From contig NZ_QVRA01000029.1 of the NCBI RefSeq assembly GCF_003591655.1, positions 1 to 45,959 on the forward strand: 45,959 bases of DNA, given 5' to 3'. This document shows, in pieces, positions 32,558 through 41,055 of the stretch (the first letter of the stretch is position 1; every line of letters starts with the position of its first letter). Made by a program: the position numbers and the translations under genes. Under the pieces are notes generated by a model that searched no databases, was not told the origin of the DNA, and saw only the letters and a program-made list of their open reading frames with translations. The stretch comes from Sphingobium terrigena. GTDB taxonomy: Bacteria; Pseudomonadota; Alphaproteobacteria; Sphingomonadales; Sphingomonadaceae.

Positions 32558-32620
32558 TCAAAATGCCAGATGGTTGAGGCCGCCATGCATGAAGGCGCGC
32601 CCCAGGAACCCTTGTAGTTG
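32558..32620 (-). pseudogene. Tail fragment of a DUF2231-type gene
   Basis: One minus-strand frame reads QGFLGRAFMHGGLNHLAF then stop. The intact DUF2231 gene at 42842-43567 ends in QGFLGGTFMHGGINHLAF. The fragment therefore comes from a homologous gene. The upstream part is missing. Confidence 0.8.
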
Positions 32621-32649
32621 TCTGGCGCACAAACCTTGAGGTGACGCCT

Positions 32650-32712
32650 TCTATCCGGAAGTTCGGTCCACACGAGCGGCTGACCGACCGCATTCAGGAC
32701 CATTGCATGCAT
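32650..32712 (-). pseudogene. N-terminal fragment of a zinc-type alcohol dehydrogenase
   Basis: Reads MHAMVLNAVGQPLVWTELPD, the typical start of zinc-dependent alcohol dehydrogenases, and then loses similarity. It is joined to the DUF2231 fragment, so a deletion brought two gene ends together. Confidence 0.7.
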
Positions 32713-32785
32713 CGCATGCCTCCCAGCATCTGACAGCTGCACCAAGACGAGCCTGCCGAAACAGGATCGTCTTCGAACCTCTGCC

Positions 32786-33583
32786 TCAGTTAAAGACCAT
32801 GCCGCCGTCGATAATCAGGGCTTGCCCTGTCATGTAATCCGAGTCCGGGCCAGCAAGGAAGGATACGCAGGCTGCCACGTCTTCCGGCTCAGAGATGCGC
32901 CCGAGCGTTACGTTCTTCGCCCATTGCTGCAGGCCCCATTCAAGGGTCTGGCCATTTTCATCAGCGACCTTCTGAGCAATGCCCTCCATCATGGGCGTGC
33001 GCACGATACCGGGACAATAGGCATTGCTGGTGATGCCAAGGGGTGCGAGATCCTTGGCTGCTGTCTGGGTGATGCCGCGGATCGCGAACTTGGTCGCGCC
33101 GTAAACCGCCAGATCGGGATTGCCAACCTGTCCCGCCTGTGACGAAGCATTGATGATCTTGCCGACGATATCGCCGGCCTTCTCGGGCTTACGTGCCTTG
33201 AAATGCTTGAGCGCCGCCTGGATGCCCCAATAGGTGCCGCCGACATTGACGTCGAACACCTTGTGGTAGATTTCGGGCGTGATCTCCTCGATCGGTGTGG
33301 TCGGTCCGAGGCCTGCGTTGTTCACGATGACATCGAGCCGGCCAAACCGCTGAACGACCGCATCCACCGCCTTGAAGACGTCATCGCGCTGAGCGACATC
33401 GACCTTGACCGCGAGTGCTTCACCGCCTGTAGCGATGATTGCATCGGCTGCCGCCTCTGCCGTTTCCGCATTATAATCGAGACAGCCGATGGCGAAGCCT
33501 TCCCGGGAGAGACGCACCGCGATGGCCAAGCCTATGCCCTGGCCGGCACCTGTGACGATTGCGACCTTCTTGCCAGTAGTCAT
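32786..33583 (-). CDS. Acetoin/diacetyl reductase-like short-chain dehydrogenase
   Basis: A 265-residue SDR with GAGQGIG (cofactor site, residues 12-18), NNAG, the Ser-Tyr-Lys catalytic set (SSQAG, then YGATK) and a C-terminal DGGMVFN end. It is close to BudC-type acetoin/2,3-butanediol dehydrogenases (FDVNVGGTYWGIQAA), which reduce diacetyl and acetoin with NADH. The ATG has AAGGAAG upstream. It follows the alcohol dehydrogenase by 160 bases, with a hairpin in between. Confidence 0.88.
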   Translation of the reverse strand: MTTGKKVAIVTGAGQGIGLAIAVRLSREGFAIGCLDYNAETAEAAADAIIATGGEALAVKVDVAQRDDVFKAVDAVVQRFGRLDVIVNNAGLGPTTPIEEITPEIYHKVFDVNVGGTYWGIQAALKHFKARKPEKAGDIVGKIINASSQAGQVGNPDLAVYGATKFAIRGITQTAAKDLAPLGITSNAYCPGIVRTPMMEGIAQKVADENGQTLEWGLQQWAKNVTLGRISEPEDVAACVSFLAGPDSDYMTGQALIIDGGMVFN

Positions 33584-33629
33584 GATAATCTTCCTTCGTC
33601 TGTTCAGGATGGCGCCTCTCCTCCACCGG

Positions 33630-33665
33630 CGCGTCTCCTCCCTCCTAAGGGTGAGAGGAGACGCG
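33630..33665. terminator. Hairpin between SDR and alcohol dehydrogenase genes
   Basis: CGCGTCTCCTC and GAGGAGACGCG form an 11-bp perfect stem with a 14-base loop. There is no T-run, so it may be a terminator, mRNA-stability element or operator. Confidence 0.5.
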
Positions 33666-33743
33666 TTCAGAAAGGCAATTGACCTCCGGCCCCGGCGGTG
33701 ACCGGCTGATCGACGAAGACACGCCCGATCGAAAAGCGGCTCG

Positions 33744-34772
33744 TTATTGCTCGAAATCGATGACGACGCGGCCCTGGATGTCGCCCTTGTGCATCCGGGA
33801 GAAGATGTCGTTGATGTTCTCGAGTTTGTCGGTTGAGATCGTGGCCTTCACCTTGCCGTCACCGGCGAAGTCCAAGGCTTCCTGTAAATCGAGCCGCGTC
33901 CCCACGATCGATCCCCGCACGGTCACGCCGTTCAGCACCGTGTCGAAGATCGGCAGCGGGAAGTCACCGGGCGGCAGGCCGTTGAGCGCGACCGTGCCGC
34001 CGCGTCCCACCATACCCATCGCCTGTTCGAAGGCCTTGGGCGACACGGCGGTGACCAACACCCCATTCGCGCCTCCGATCTGCTTCTTCACGAAAGCGAT
34101 CGGGTCTTCCGAACGGGCGTTGACTGCCAACGTGGCCCCCAGCGACCGGGCGAGGTCGAGCTTCCTGTCATCGACATCGACGGCGACGACGTTGAGGCCC
34201 ATCGCCTTGGCATATTGCACGGCGAGATGGCCGAGACCTCCGATGCCGGAGATCACCACCCAGTCGCCCGGTTTGGTGTCGGTTACCTTGAGGCCCTTGT
34301 AGACGGTGACGCCGGCGCACAGGATCGGCGCAATATCGACGAACGAAACGTTGCCGGGCAGATGCCCCACATAATTGGGATCGGCGAGAACATATTCGGC
34401 AAAGCTGCCGTTCACCGAATACCCGGTATTGTGCTGCTCCTCGCACAGCGTTTCCCAGCCGCCCAGGCAGTGCGTGCAATGGCCGCAGGCATCATATAGC
34501 CATGGCACGCCCACCCGGTCGCCCTCCTTGACATGCTTCACACCTGCGCCAACCGCGACCACATGTCCGACGCCCTCGTGACCAGGAATGAAGGGTGGAT
34601 TGGGCTTGACCGGCCAATCGCCCTCAGCGGCATGCAGGTCGGTGTGGCACACACCGGTGGCTGCGATCTTGACGAGGATCTGGCCGGCGCCAGGTCGGGG
34701 CACCGCGACTTCCTCCATGACCAATGGCTTTCCGAATTCACGGACGACCGCGGCTTTCATCGTGCTTTCCAT
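33744..34772 (-). CDS. adhP: Zinc-dependent alcohol dehydrogenase AdhP
   Basis: A 342-residue medium-chain dehydrogenase: catalytic zinc site GVCHTDLHAAEGDWP and GHEGVGHVV, structural zinc cysteines (ACGHCTHCLGGWETLC) and the nucleotide fold GIGGLGHLAVQYAKAMG. It oxidises small alcohols with NAD. The ATG at 34772 has GAGAGGAAC upstream and a second in-frame ATG at 34760. It starts 15 bases after the aldehyde dehydrogenase gene and is probably co-transcribed with it. Confidence 0.94.
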   Translation of the reverse strand: MESTMKAAVVREFGKPLVMEEVAVPRPGAGQILVKIAATGVCHTDLHAAEGDWPVKPNPPFIPGHEGVGHVVAVGAGVKHVKEGDRVGVPWLYDACGHCTHCLGGWETLCEEQHNTGYSVNGSFAEYVLADPNYVGHLPGNVSFVDIAPILCAGVTVYKGLKVTDTKPGDWVVISGIGGLGHLAVQYAKAMGLNVVAVDVDDRKLDLARSLGATLAVNARSEDPIAFVKKQIGGANGVLVTAVSPKAFEQAMGMVGRGGTVALNGLPPGDFPLPIFDTVLNGVTVRGSIVGTRLDLQEALDFAGDGKVKATISTDKLENINDIFSRMHKGDIQGRVVIDFEQ

Positions 34773-34787
34773 GGCGATGTTCCTCTC

Positions 34788-36179
34788 TCAGAAATGCGCG
34801 TCGATATCGACGACATCGATCAGCTTGTGATTGACGAACTCCTTGAGGCCGAGGCCCAGCAGTTCGCGGCCATAGCCCGAGCGACGGATGCCGCCGAACG
34901 GCAGGTCGGCCTCCACCTTAGTCGGGTGATTGACGAAGACCATGCCGGTGGAAATCCGCTTCGCCACTTCGGCGCCGTGGACAGGATCGGAGGTGAAGAC
35001 GGAGCCGCCCAGGCCAAAGGGCGAGTCGTTGGCGATGCGCACGGCATCGTCCTCATCCTTCGCACGGAACAGCATCGATACCGGACCGAAGAATTCCCAA
35101 TAACGGGCCGGATTGCCCTCATCGAGGTCGGTCAGAAAAGTTGGCTGCACGAAAGCCCCCTTGTTCGGCACTGTAGGACCGACTTCCTCAGCCTTGGCGC
35201 CCAGTTCGACGGCCTTGCGGATCTGTTCCTTGATGTCGTCGGCCGCCTTTTGCGAGGAGAGCGGCGCGAGAGTGGTGCCGGGGTCGGAGGGGTCGCCCAT
35301 GACGAGCTTGGCTACGCCCTTGCGATAACCGTCGAGGAAGGTGTCGTAGACTTCATCGACGACGATCATGCGCTTGGACGAAACACAGACCTGGCCACCG
35401 TTCCAGTGCCGGCCGAAGACGGCCCAGTCGATCGTCTTGTCCATGTCGGCATCGGCGAGCACGACAAAGGCGTCGGCGCCGCCCAGTTCCATGGTCGACT
35501 TCTTGAGCGCCTTGCCGGCCTCGGATGCAACCACCGCGCCGGCAGCTTCCGAGCCAGTCAACGCCACGCCATGAACGCGCGGATCGTTGATGATGAAGTT
35601 GATCTGATCGCGCGTTGCATAGAGATTCTGGAACGCGCCTTCCGGCAGACCCGCTTCGTTCATCAGTCTCTCGAACGCCGCGGCGCTCTGCGGAACGTTC
35701 GAGGCGTGCTTGAGGATCAGCGTGTTGCCGGCCGAGAGTTGCGGCGCGAGAATGCGGGCAATCTGATAATAAGGGAAATTCCATGGCTCGATCGCCAGGA
35801 GGACGCCGAGCGGCTCGTGCACCAGCATCGCCTCGCCTTCGGCGGGATCGAGCACCGGCAGCTTCTCCGGCTTCAGCAGGTCTTCCGCATGCCGAACATA
35901 ATATTCGAAGATCTTGGCGGAGAGTTCCACCTCGGCCTTCGCTTCGGCGACCAGCTTACCCATTTCCAGCGTCAGCAGGCGGGCAAAAGCATCGCTGTCC
36001 CGGCGCAGGATGTCTGCGGCATTCTGCAGGATACGGCCGCGCTCGGCGAAGGAGGTTTCGCGCCAACTGAGGAAAGCCGCGTCTGCTTTGTCCAGCGCGG
36101 TCTTCACCTCCTCGTCCGTTGCGTCGGGAAAGGTCGCAACAGTGTCTCCGGTATAGGGATTGATGGTCGCGTAGGTCAT
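34788..36179 (-). CDS. NAD(P)-dependent aldehyde / succinate-semialdehyde dehydrogenase
   Basis: A 463-residue aldehyde dehydrogenase with EPWNFPYYQ, the catalytic Glu in MELGGADAFV and the catalytic Cys in GGQVCVSSKR, plus EFFGPVSMLF near the end. The closest type is the SSADH-like group. It would oxidise the aldehyde formed by the adjacent alcohol dehydrogenase. The ATG has AGGAG upstream. It lies 48 bases downstream of a pntB remnant. Confidence 0.93.
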   Translation of the reverse strand: MTYATINPYTGDTVATFPDATDEEVKTALDKADAAFLSWRETSFAERGRILQNAADILRRDSDAFARLLTLEMGKLVAEAKAEVELSAKIFEYYVRHAEDLLKPEKLPVLDPAEGEAMLVHEPLGVLLAIEPWNFPYYQIARILAPQLSAGNTLILKHASNVPQSAAAFERLMNEAGLPEGAFQNLYATRDQINFIINDPRVHGVALTGSEAAGAVVASEAGKALKKSTMELGGADAFVVLADADMDKTIDWAVFGRHWNGGQVCVSSKRMIVVDEVYDTFLDGYRKGVAKLVMGDPSDPGTTLAPLSSQKAADDIKEQIRKAVELGAKAEEVGPTVPNKGAFVQPTFLTDLDEGNPARYWEFFGPVSMLFRAKDEDDAVRIANDSPFGLGGSVFTSDPVHGAEVAKRISTGMVFVNHPTKVEADLPFGGIRRSGYGRELLGLGLKEFVNHKLIDVVDIDAHF

Positions 36180-36226
36180 TGTCCATTCTCCTGTGGTGAA
36201 TCAGATTTCGGGGGTAAGGGGTACGG

Positions 36227-36755
36227 TCACGCGCCGAGATCCTTCACGGCCTGCACCATCTGCGTCAGCACCGCCTGGGCATCCCCATAGACCATGCTGC
36301 AATTCTCGTTGAAGAAGAGCAGGTTCTCGACGCCGGAATAACCTTTGCCCTGACCGCGCTTGACGACATAGACCCCTGGTGGGCCTGGTCGGCATCGAGG
36401 ATGGGCATGCCGTAGATCGGCGAGGATTTGTCGGTGCGTGCCGCCGGGTTGACGACATCGTTGGCCCCGATGACCAGCGCGACATCGGTGTTGGCAAACT
36501 CGGCGTTGATATCTTCCATATCGAAGATGATGTCATAGGGCACGCCGGCTTCGGCGAGCAGCACGTTCATGTGACCGGGCATGCGCCCCGCAACCGGATG
36601 GATCGCGAACTTCACGCCGACGCCTGCGGCCTGGAGCAGCTTCACGCGAACTCGTTCATCTCGGCATACTCGGCCGCTCTTGACCCGGCCATCGGCAACC
36701 GCACCGCCATAATCGACGGCCATATAACCGCCTGAATGACCCCCGGATAGAACTC
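36227..36755 (-). pseudogene. pntB: pntB (transhydrogenase beta subunit) domain III remnant
   Basis: Only the C-terminal NADP-binding domain remains. FAIHPVAGRMPGHMNVLLAE, FANTDVALVIGANDVVNPAA and IYGMPILD are clear in one frame; the last part (VVKRGQGKGYSGVENLLFF, then QAVKDLGA and stop) is in another. The start of the domain is also in a shifted frame (VIWPSIMAV). The membrane part is absent. At least two frameshifts are present, so the gene is dead. Confidence 0.85.
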
Positions 36756-36808
36756 GGTACCTGGACTGCGCCATGCTGTGCCCCTCCTCTCTGGAGGCGA
36801 GTAAGGCC

Positions 36809-39496
36809 TCAAATTACGTATTTGTCCCAGCTCGCATAATGTTCGGGGCTGCGCTTGCCGCGCGGCAGGCTGAGCCCGATGAGCGCGATTCCCACGACCA
36901 CCGACACGATCGCCCCAAGGGGGCCGGCCCCTGTCAGCAGGAACGGGGCAGCGACGAGCCATGCCCCGAACGCGACATTGATGAAGCGGAGAGCGCGGGC
37001 CACCTCTGCGGTGGCAATGATCGCGACTGTGATCACGAGGGCGCCGACGACATGGTCGCTGTTCGCCATCTCGCCTTCGTTCCCCAGGATCACCCGCGTC
37101 AGCATCAGGAAGGCGCCGAGCACGATACTGGCCGCCAGCGTCCACGGCAGCGTCAGCCCGCGCTTCGCATCCGCCCAGAAGGTAGAAGGCGAGGCCATCA
37201 CGTCGGATGCGTCCTCGGCCCCCGCCTCGACCGCGTCGCCCTGGAAGAAGGTGCGGATCAGCGGCTTGCCGCGGCGCTTCGCCCAGGCGAGGAACTGGCC
37301 CATGGCAATGACCTCGTCCAATGCGAACGGGATCATGATCAGCATGGCGAGCGCGGCGATCAGCGCCAGCGTGCTCCACGTGCCGATGACGATCGGCTGG
37401 CTGATGATGAAATAGATGCTGACGACGCCGAGCGGAATGACGAGAATGCCGAAGAAGGTCACCATCCACGGCATGGTCCGCCAGCGGTCGCGGGTGCCCA
37501 TCACCGCCATAAGAATTTCGAGCACGTAGCTGACTGTACCAAGACCGCCGTCGGGGATCGGCCAAGCCTTCGACATGTCGGATGTAATGATCTCCTCGGT
37601 CCCATTACGCGGGTCGGCCAGCGATCCAGCAAAGAACGGCTCCCACACAGTATCGATGTGGCCTAACTGGTAGGCCGTCAGGATACGCGAGGTCAGAAGC
37701 CCAATCAGCGCCATGGCGACGATCGGCAGCCGCTGCGCGTCCGTCGATGGCGAATAGGTCCAGCCAGGCGGGATGTTCTTGGGGTCCATCATGCCCGCCA
37801 TGCTCATGCCCGGCATCATTGGCACGAGCACCGACAGGGCGATCACGGCCGAGCCGATGAGCAGGTTGTTGTTGTACTGCGCGGCGCTCGGGCTCCAGAA
37901 GATCAGCGGCGCGAAGAACAGCCAGATGCCGATGAACGCGACAGCCCACTGCGCCCATGTCTTGGTGCGCGGGGCGAGCGACAGCGCGCCGAACAGCGCG
38001 ATGGCGAGCCCGCTGACGACATCGCTGATAGCCAGTGCGCTGGCCCGCCATTCGATCGAAGGCAGCCCGCGATCGACGGTTACGAAACGCGCGGCTTCGC
38101 CGACGCTCTGCGTGGTCATGGAATCATAGATGAGCGGGCTGGAGGCGAGCCACAGACCGAGACCGATGTTGGCGTAAAGCGCCCAGCGTGCGCGGCGCTC
38201 ATCGCGGTCCATCAAGGCCATGTGATCGCCGTGCCCGCCGTGGTCCGACATGGCCGCGACCGCGGCGCCGGACCCGTGCCCCATCGCCGCGTGGTCCATT
38301 TTGCTGTGATCCATCCCGCCGTGATCTATGCCGCCCGTTCCGGCGGCCGCTGCGGGCTGGTGGTGGCCAGACCCCGCAAGCTCGGCCTCTGGCTCTTCAT
38401 CCCACGCGACCAGGTTCTCGTTGAGCTTGTTGTTCCGGTACCAGGCCCGCGGATGCCGCTTGAGCGCAGCGACGATCGCCGGGAGCGTGTCGCGAAGGCT
38501 GTGCTTCGGTTCCCACCCGAGCAGCGACCGTGCGCGCGAGATGTCGAGGATATAGTGGTCGTTGCTGCTGTCGATCATCCAGGGCTGGATAAAGTCGTCG
38601 CTGCCGAGCGCTTCGTTCTGCAGGATGATCCCGGCCTTCGCGAGCGGCTGCGGGATGCGGATCGTCTTCCAGCCCTCGCCGTGGAGCGCCTCCCCGACGA
38701 TGTCCTGGATCTCGGCATAGCCGGGCGGGTCGGGTTCGCCGACGAGCAGCGGCAGTTCTGACGGCAAGTCGTGCCGCCGATCGACGAGGCGCACCACGGC
38801 GTCGGCCAAGTCCTCGCGGTGCACCGATGACTGTGCCGCGCACAGCATGCCGGGATAGAAATGCGAGATCAGGCGGTGCTCGTAGATCTGCGATATCTGC
38901 TGCGCGAGAAACGCCGAGCGCCCGTCGTCGTCGTAAACTCCTGCGGCGCGGAGGAAGACGACGGGGATGTTCCCGTGGCGCTCATGCAGCAATGCCTCGG
39001 TGTCGACCTTGGACTGCGGATACGCCCAGGACGCACCGATTGGCGACTCCTCGCTGATGCGCTCCTCCGGAGTGGCGGTCGGCTTATGGACCAGCATCGT
39101 GCTGGCGAAGACGAATTGCTCGACCTCGAACGATTGCAGCCCGTCAATCAGCCGGCGGGTGCCCTGGACTGTCACCTTGTCATAGAGCGGGTTAGGCTTG
39201 CCGGTTATGTCGTAATAAGCGGCTAGGTGGATAACCGACGCGATGCGGGCGCCGTATCGTGCGCGCACCTCCTCGAGCGCGGCGCGGACCGCCTCGTCGG
39301 ACCCGAGATCGATGGCGACCGCGGCCGCAGGAGGCGGCGGGTCCGGAGGACCGGCACGATCGAGTCCGACGACCGTGTACCGTTCGCCGAGCCGGGCAAT
39401 GAGCGCGGCGGCTATGAAACCGCTCGCACCCGTGATGAGGACGATCTCAGGAGCACCCTTGCCGCTCCCGGGCTCGCTGCGTTCGACGTCGGTCAT
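36809..39496 (-). CDS. Epimerase/dehydratase - His/Met linker - SPW-repeat membrane fusion
   Basis: An 895-residue chimera. Residues 18-350 form an NAD-dependent epimerase/dehydratase: GASGFIA (23-29), an S132/Y159-x3-K163 catalytic set (FASTML, YPQSK) and SDR-type C-terminal helices. Residues 375-430 are a His/Met-rich linker (DHGGMDHSKMDH, then HGGHGDHM). The rest is a multi-helix membrane region with SPW-repeat-like segments (LWLASSPLIYD, IWLFFAPLIFWSPSAAQY, AWLVAAPFLL). It is the third gene after copC2 and copD2 on the minus strand and probably shares their ECF-type promoter. Substrate unknown; a link to copper handling is inferred from the linker and operon. Confidence 0.85.
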   Translation of the reverse strand: MTDVERSEPGSGKGAPEIVLITGASGFIAAALIARLGERYTVVGLDRAGPPDPPPPAAAVAIDLGSDEAVRAALEEVRARYGARIASVIHLAAYYDITGKPNPLYDKVTVQGTRRLIDGLQSFEVEQFVFASTMLVHKPTATPEERISEESPIGASWAYPQSKVDTEALLHERHGNIPVVFLRAAGVYDDDGRSAFLAQQISQIYEHRLISHFYPGMLCAAQSSVHREDLADAVVRLVDRRHDLPSELPLLVGEPDPPGYAEIQDIVGEALHGEGWKTIRIPQPLAKAGIILQNEALGSDDFIQPWMIDSSNDHYILDISRARSLLGWEPKHSLRDTLPAIVAALKRHPRAWYRNNKLNENLVAWDEEPEAELAGSGHHQPAAAAGTGGIDHGGMDHSKMDHAAMGHGSGAAVAAMSDHGGHGDHMALMDRDERRARWALYANIGLGLWLASSPLIYDSMTTQSVGEAARFVTVDRGLPSIEWRASALAISDVVSGLAIALFGALSLAPRTKTWAQWAVAFIGIWLFFAPLIFWSPSAAQYNNNLLIGSAVIALSVLVPMMPGMSMAGMMDPKNIPPGWTYSPSTDAQRLPIVAMALIGLLTSRILTAYQLGHIDTVWEPFFAGSLADPRNGTEEIITSDMSKAWPIPDGGLGTVSYVLEILMAVMGTRDRWRTMPWMVTFFGILVIPLGVVSIYFIISQPIVIGTWSTLALIAALAMLIMIPFALDEVIAMGQFLAWAKRRGKPLIRTFFQGDAVEAGAEDASDVMASPSTFWADAKRGLTLPWTLAASIVLGAFLMLTRVILGNEGEMANSDHVVGALVITVAIIATAEVARALRFINVAFGAWLVAAPFLLTGAGPLGAIVSVVVGIALIGLSLPRGKRSPEHYASWDKYVI

Positions 39497-39560
39497 GACT
39501 CTGCCACCCTCGTTCGTTCACCTTTGAATACATCAACAGACCCAGCAGAGCTAACCTCAC

Positions 39561-40487
39561 CTACATGCCCGATGCGGGCGGTGCGAGGGTGCCGAGCCAT
39601 GCTACGAGCGCCAAGATACCAATCACGCAGGTTGTCTCGACCGCCAGGCTGACCCGCAGCGTCATAAGCGCTCCGTCATGATCGTTCATGGCAATCGAGC
39701 GTTCGAAGGCCGGCGTGAGGCGGAACCGATTAAGCGACGCGAGTCCCAGCATCGCTGCGAACAAGACCAGCTTGGCGAGCAGCAGCAAGCCGTAGAGCGT
39801 CGTGCCCAAGGCCGTGAAATTGGCTGGGCCCACGAGCAGCCAGCTGTTGATCAAGCCGGTGATCACTAAAATGGCAACCACGAGCGTGCCCACCGCCCCG
39901 AAGCCGTGCAGCGCCCGATGGGTAAGCTGAAGGTGCGCGGCATCGATCGCCTCGGCGCGGCGCATCATCAGGAGAAGCAATCCGAACAGTGCGCCAACCC
40001 ATATACCGCCTGCGAGGAGATGGAGAATGTCCGCGCCCAGGTGAAGCCATCCGGTGCTTCCCTCGTCCATGGCACCGTGCCCGTTCCACGCGAGTGTCGC
40101 CAACGCCGTAGCGGCGGCAATCATGGCCATCGCCAGCCATGATGCTCTGCCTCGCGCCAGTAGGACCGCGCCCCCGGCAATGACCAGCGCTACCATGCGC
40201 ACCTTCCAGGCGGAGCCAACCGGTGGCCCTCCGAGCAAGGCAGCCACCGCGGCCTCGTCGACCGGCCAGAATGGAGATCCGGCCATCGACGAGGCCATGA
40301 GGATCAGGCCAGCGGCTGAGAGCAGCAACCCGAGCACAGCACTTCCCGAAAGCCAAGGCCGCAGAGCGATTGCATCCTCGCGCTCGCCGAGCCGAAGGCC
40401 ATAGAGGCTGAACGCCGACAGGCCGAACAGCACCGCCAGGACGAGGTATAACGCCAAGCGGATGGCGACGGTCGGCCAGTCAATCAT
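39561..40487 (-). CDS. copD: Copper resistance membrane protein CopD (copy 2)
   Basis: A 308-residue CopD with the same features as copy 1: WNGHGAMDEG, HLGADILHLLAGGIWVGALFG and LAPPASGM end. The two copies are clearly related but differ widely, so this is not a recent duplication. It starts four bases after copC2, with its ribosome site in the copC end, and is followed by the epimerase/SPW fusion 64 bases downstream. Confidence 0.93.
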   Translation of the reverse strand: MIDWPTVAIRLALYLVLAVLFGLSAFSLYGLRLGEREDAIALRPWLSGSAVLGLLLSAAGLILMASSMAGSPFWPVDEAAVAALLGGPPVGSAWKVRMVALVIAGGAVLLARGRASWLAMAMIAAATALATLAWNGHGAMDEGSTGWLHLGADILHLLAGGIWVGALFGLLLLMMRRAEAIDAAHLQLTHRALHGFGAVGTLVVAILVITGLINSWLLVGPANFTALGTTLYGLLLLAKLVLFAAMLGLASLNRFRLTPAFERSIAMNDHDGALMTLRVSLAVETTCVIGILALVAWLGTLAPPASGM

Positions 40488-40491
40488 CCGC

Positions 40492-40860
40492 TCACTTCAC
40501 CGTGAAGGTGTAGCTGCCAGTGATTTTGTGCGTGTCGCCGGAAACGACCTGCCAGTCGACGTTGTAACGCCCACGCGGGAGACGCTGCTTCGGGATGATC
40601 GTGAGCGTACGCCCGTCGGAGCCGACCGCGGCGCTGCTCGGCATCTTCATGGCCGCCATGCCAGGCATCGCGGCCATGATCAGTTCGGCCTTGGAGAAAG
40701 CAGGCACGAGTTTCTCGCTGAACTGGAGGCTGATCTTCTCCGGGGTCGCGACCGCCGCGTTGGCGGCGGGGCTGGCGGACACCAGCTTCGGGTGCGCGTT
40801 TGCCACGCCGCCTGCGAAGAACAAGGCGGCGGCAGCAGTCGTGATGAACAAGCGACGCAT
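40492..40860 (-). CDS. copC: Copper resistance protein CopC (copy 2)
   Basis: A 122-residue CopC with signal peptide ending ANA, mature N-terminal His (AHPKL), a Met motif (MAAMPGMAAMKM) and the C-terminal VVSGDTHKITGSYTF. The ATG at 40860 has a weak site (GGAGATTACC). Its ECF-type promoter motif lies 36-61 bases upstream. The neighbouring flavoprotein gene is divergent with its own motif. Confidence 0.95.
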   Translation of the reverse strand: MRRLFITTAAAALFFAGGVANAHPKLVSASPAANAAVATPEKISLQFSEKLVPAFSKAELIMAAMPGMAAMKMPSSAAVGSDGRTLTIIPKQRLPRGRYNVDWQVVSGDTHKITGSYTFTVK

Positions 40861-40895
40861 GCGGGTAATCTCCATTTCCGTTGAGTTCACCTGTA

Positions 40896-40921
40896 TTACG
40901 CAGCAGGACGGGTCACCCCTC
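40896..40921 (-). promoter_or_regulatory. ECF-type promoter motif upstream of copC2
   Basis: On the minus strand: GAGGGGT, 14 bases, CGTAA, with TG before CGTAA. Identical boxes and spacing to copA and copC1 motifs, although it lies in the other island. Confidence 0.72.
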
Positions 40922-40955
40922 ACGATCTTTTTTCGTGCCGCCGCACCCTCTTGAT

Positions 40956-40981
40956 GAGGGGGAAGCGGCATCGGCACGTAT
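40956..40981 (+). promoter_or_regulatory. Looser ECF-type promoter motif upstream of flavoprotein 2
   Basis: GAGGGGG, 14 bases, CGTAT. One mismatch in each box. It is back-to-back with the copC2 motif and ends 74 bases before the assigned ATG. Confidence 0.5.
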
Positions 40982-41055
40982 TCACAAGGGAGTACAAAGC
41001 GCTTTCTACCTGCGCCTACCGTCCGAATGAGTAGGGCCGCGGGCCCGCCGGGCGC

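Noticed and set aside
34533..36290. 585-residue plus-strand reading frame
   Set aside because: Antisense to the aldehyde dehydrogenase and alcohol dehydrogenase, which have full catalytic motifs.
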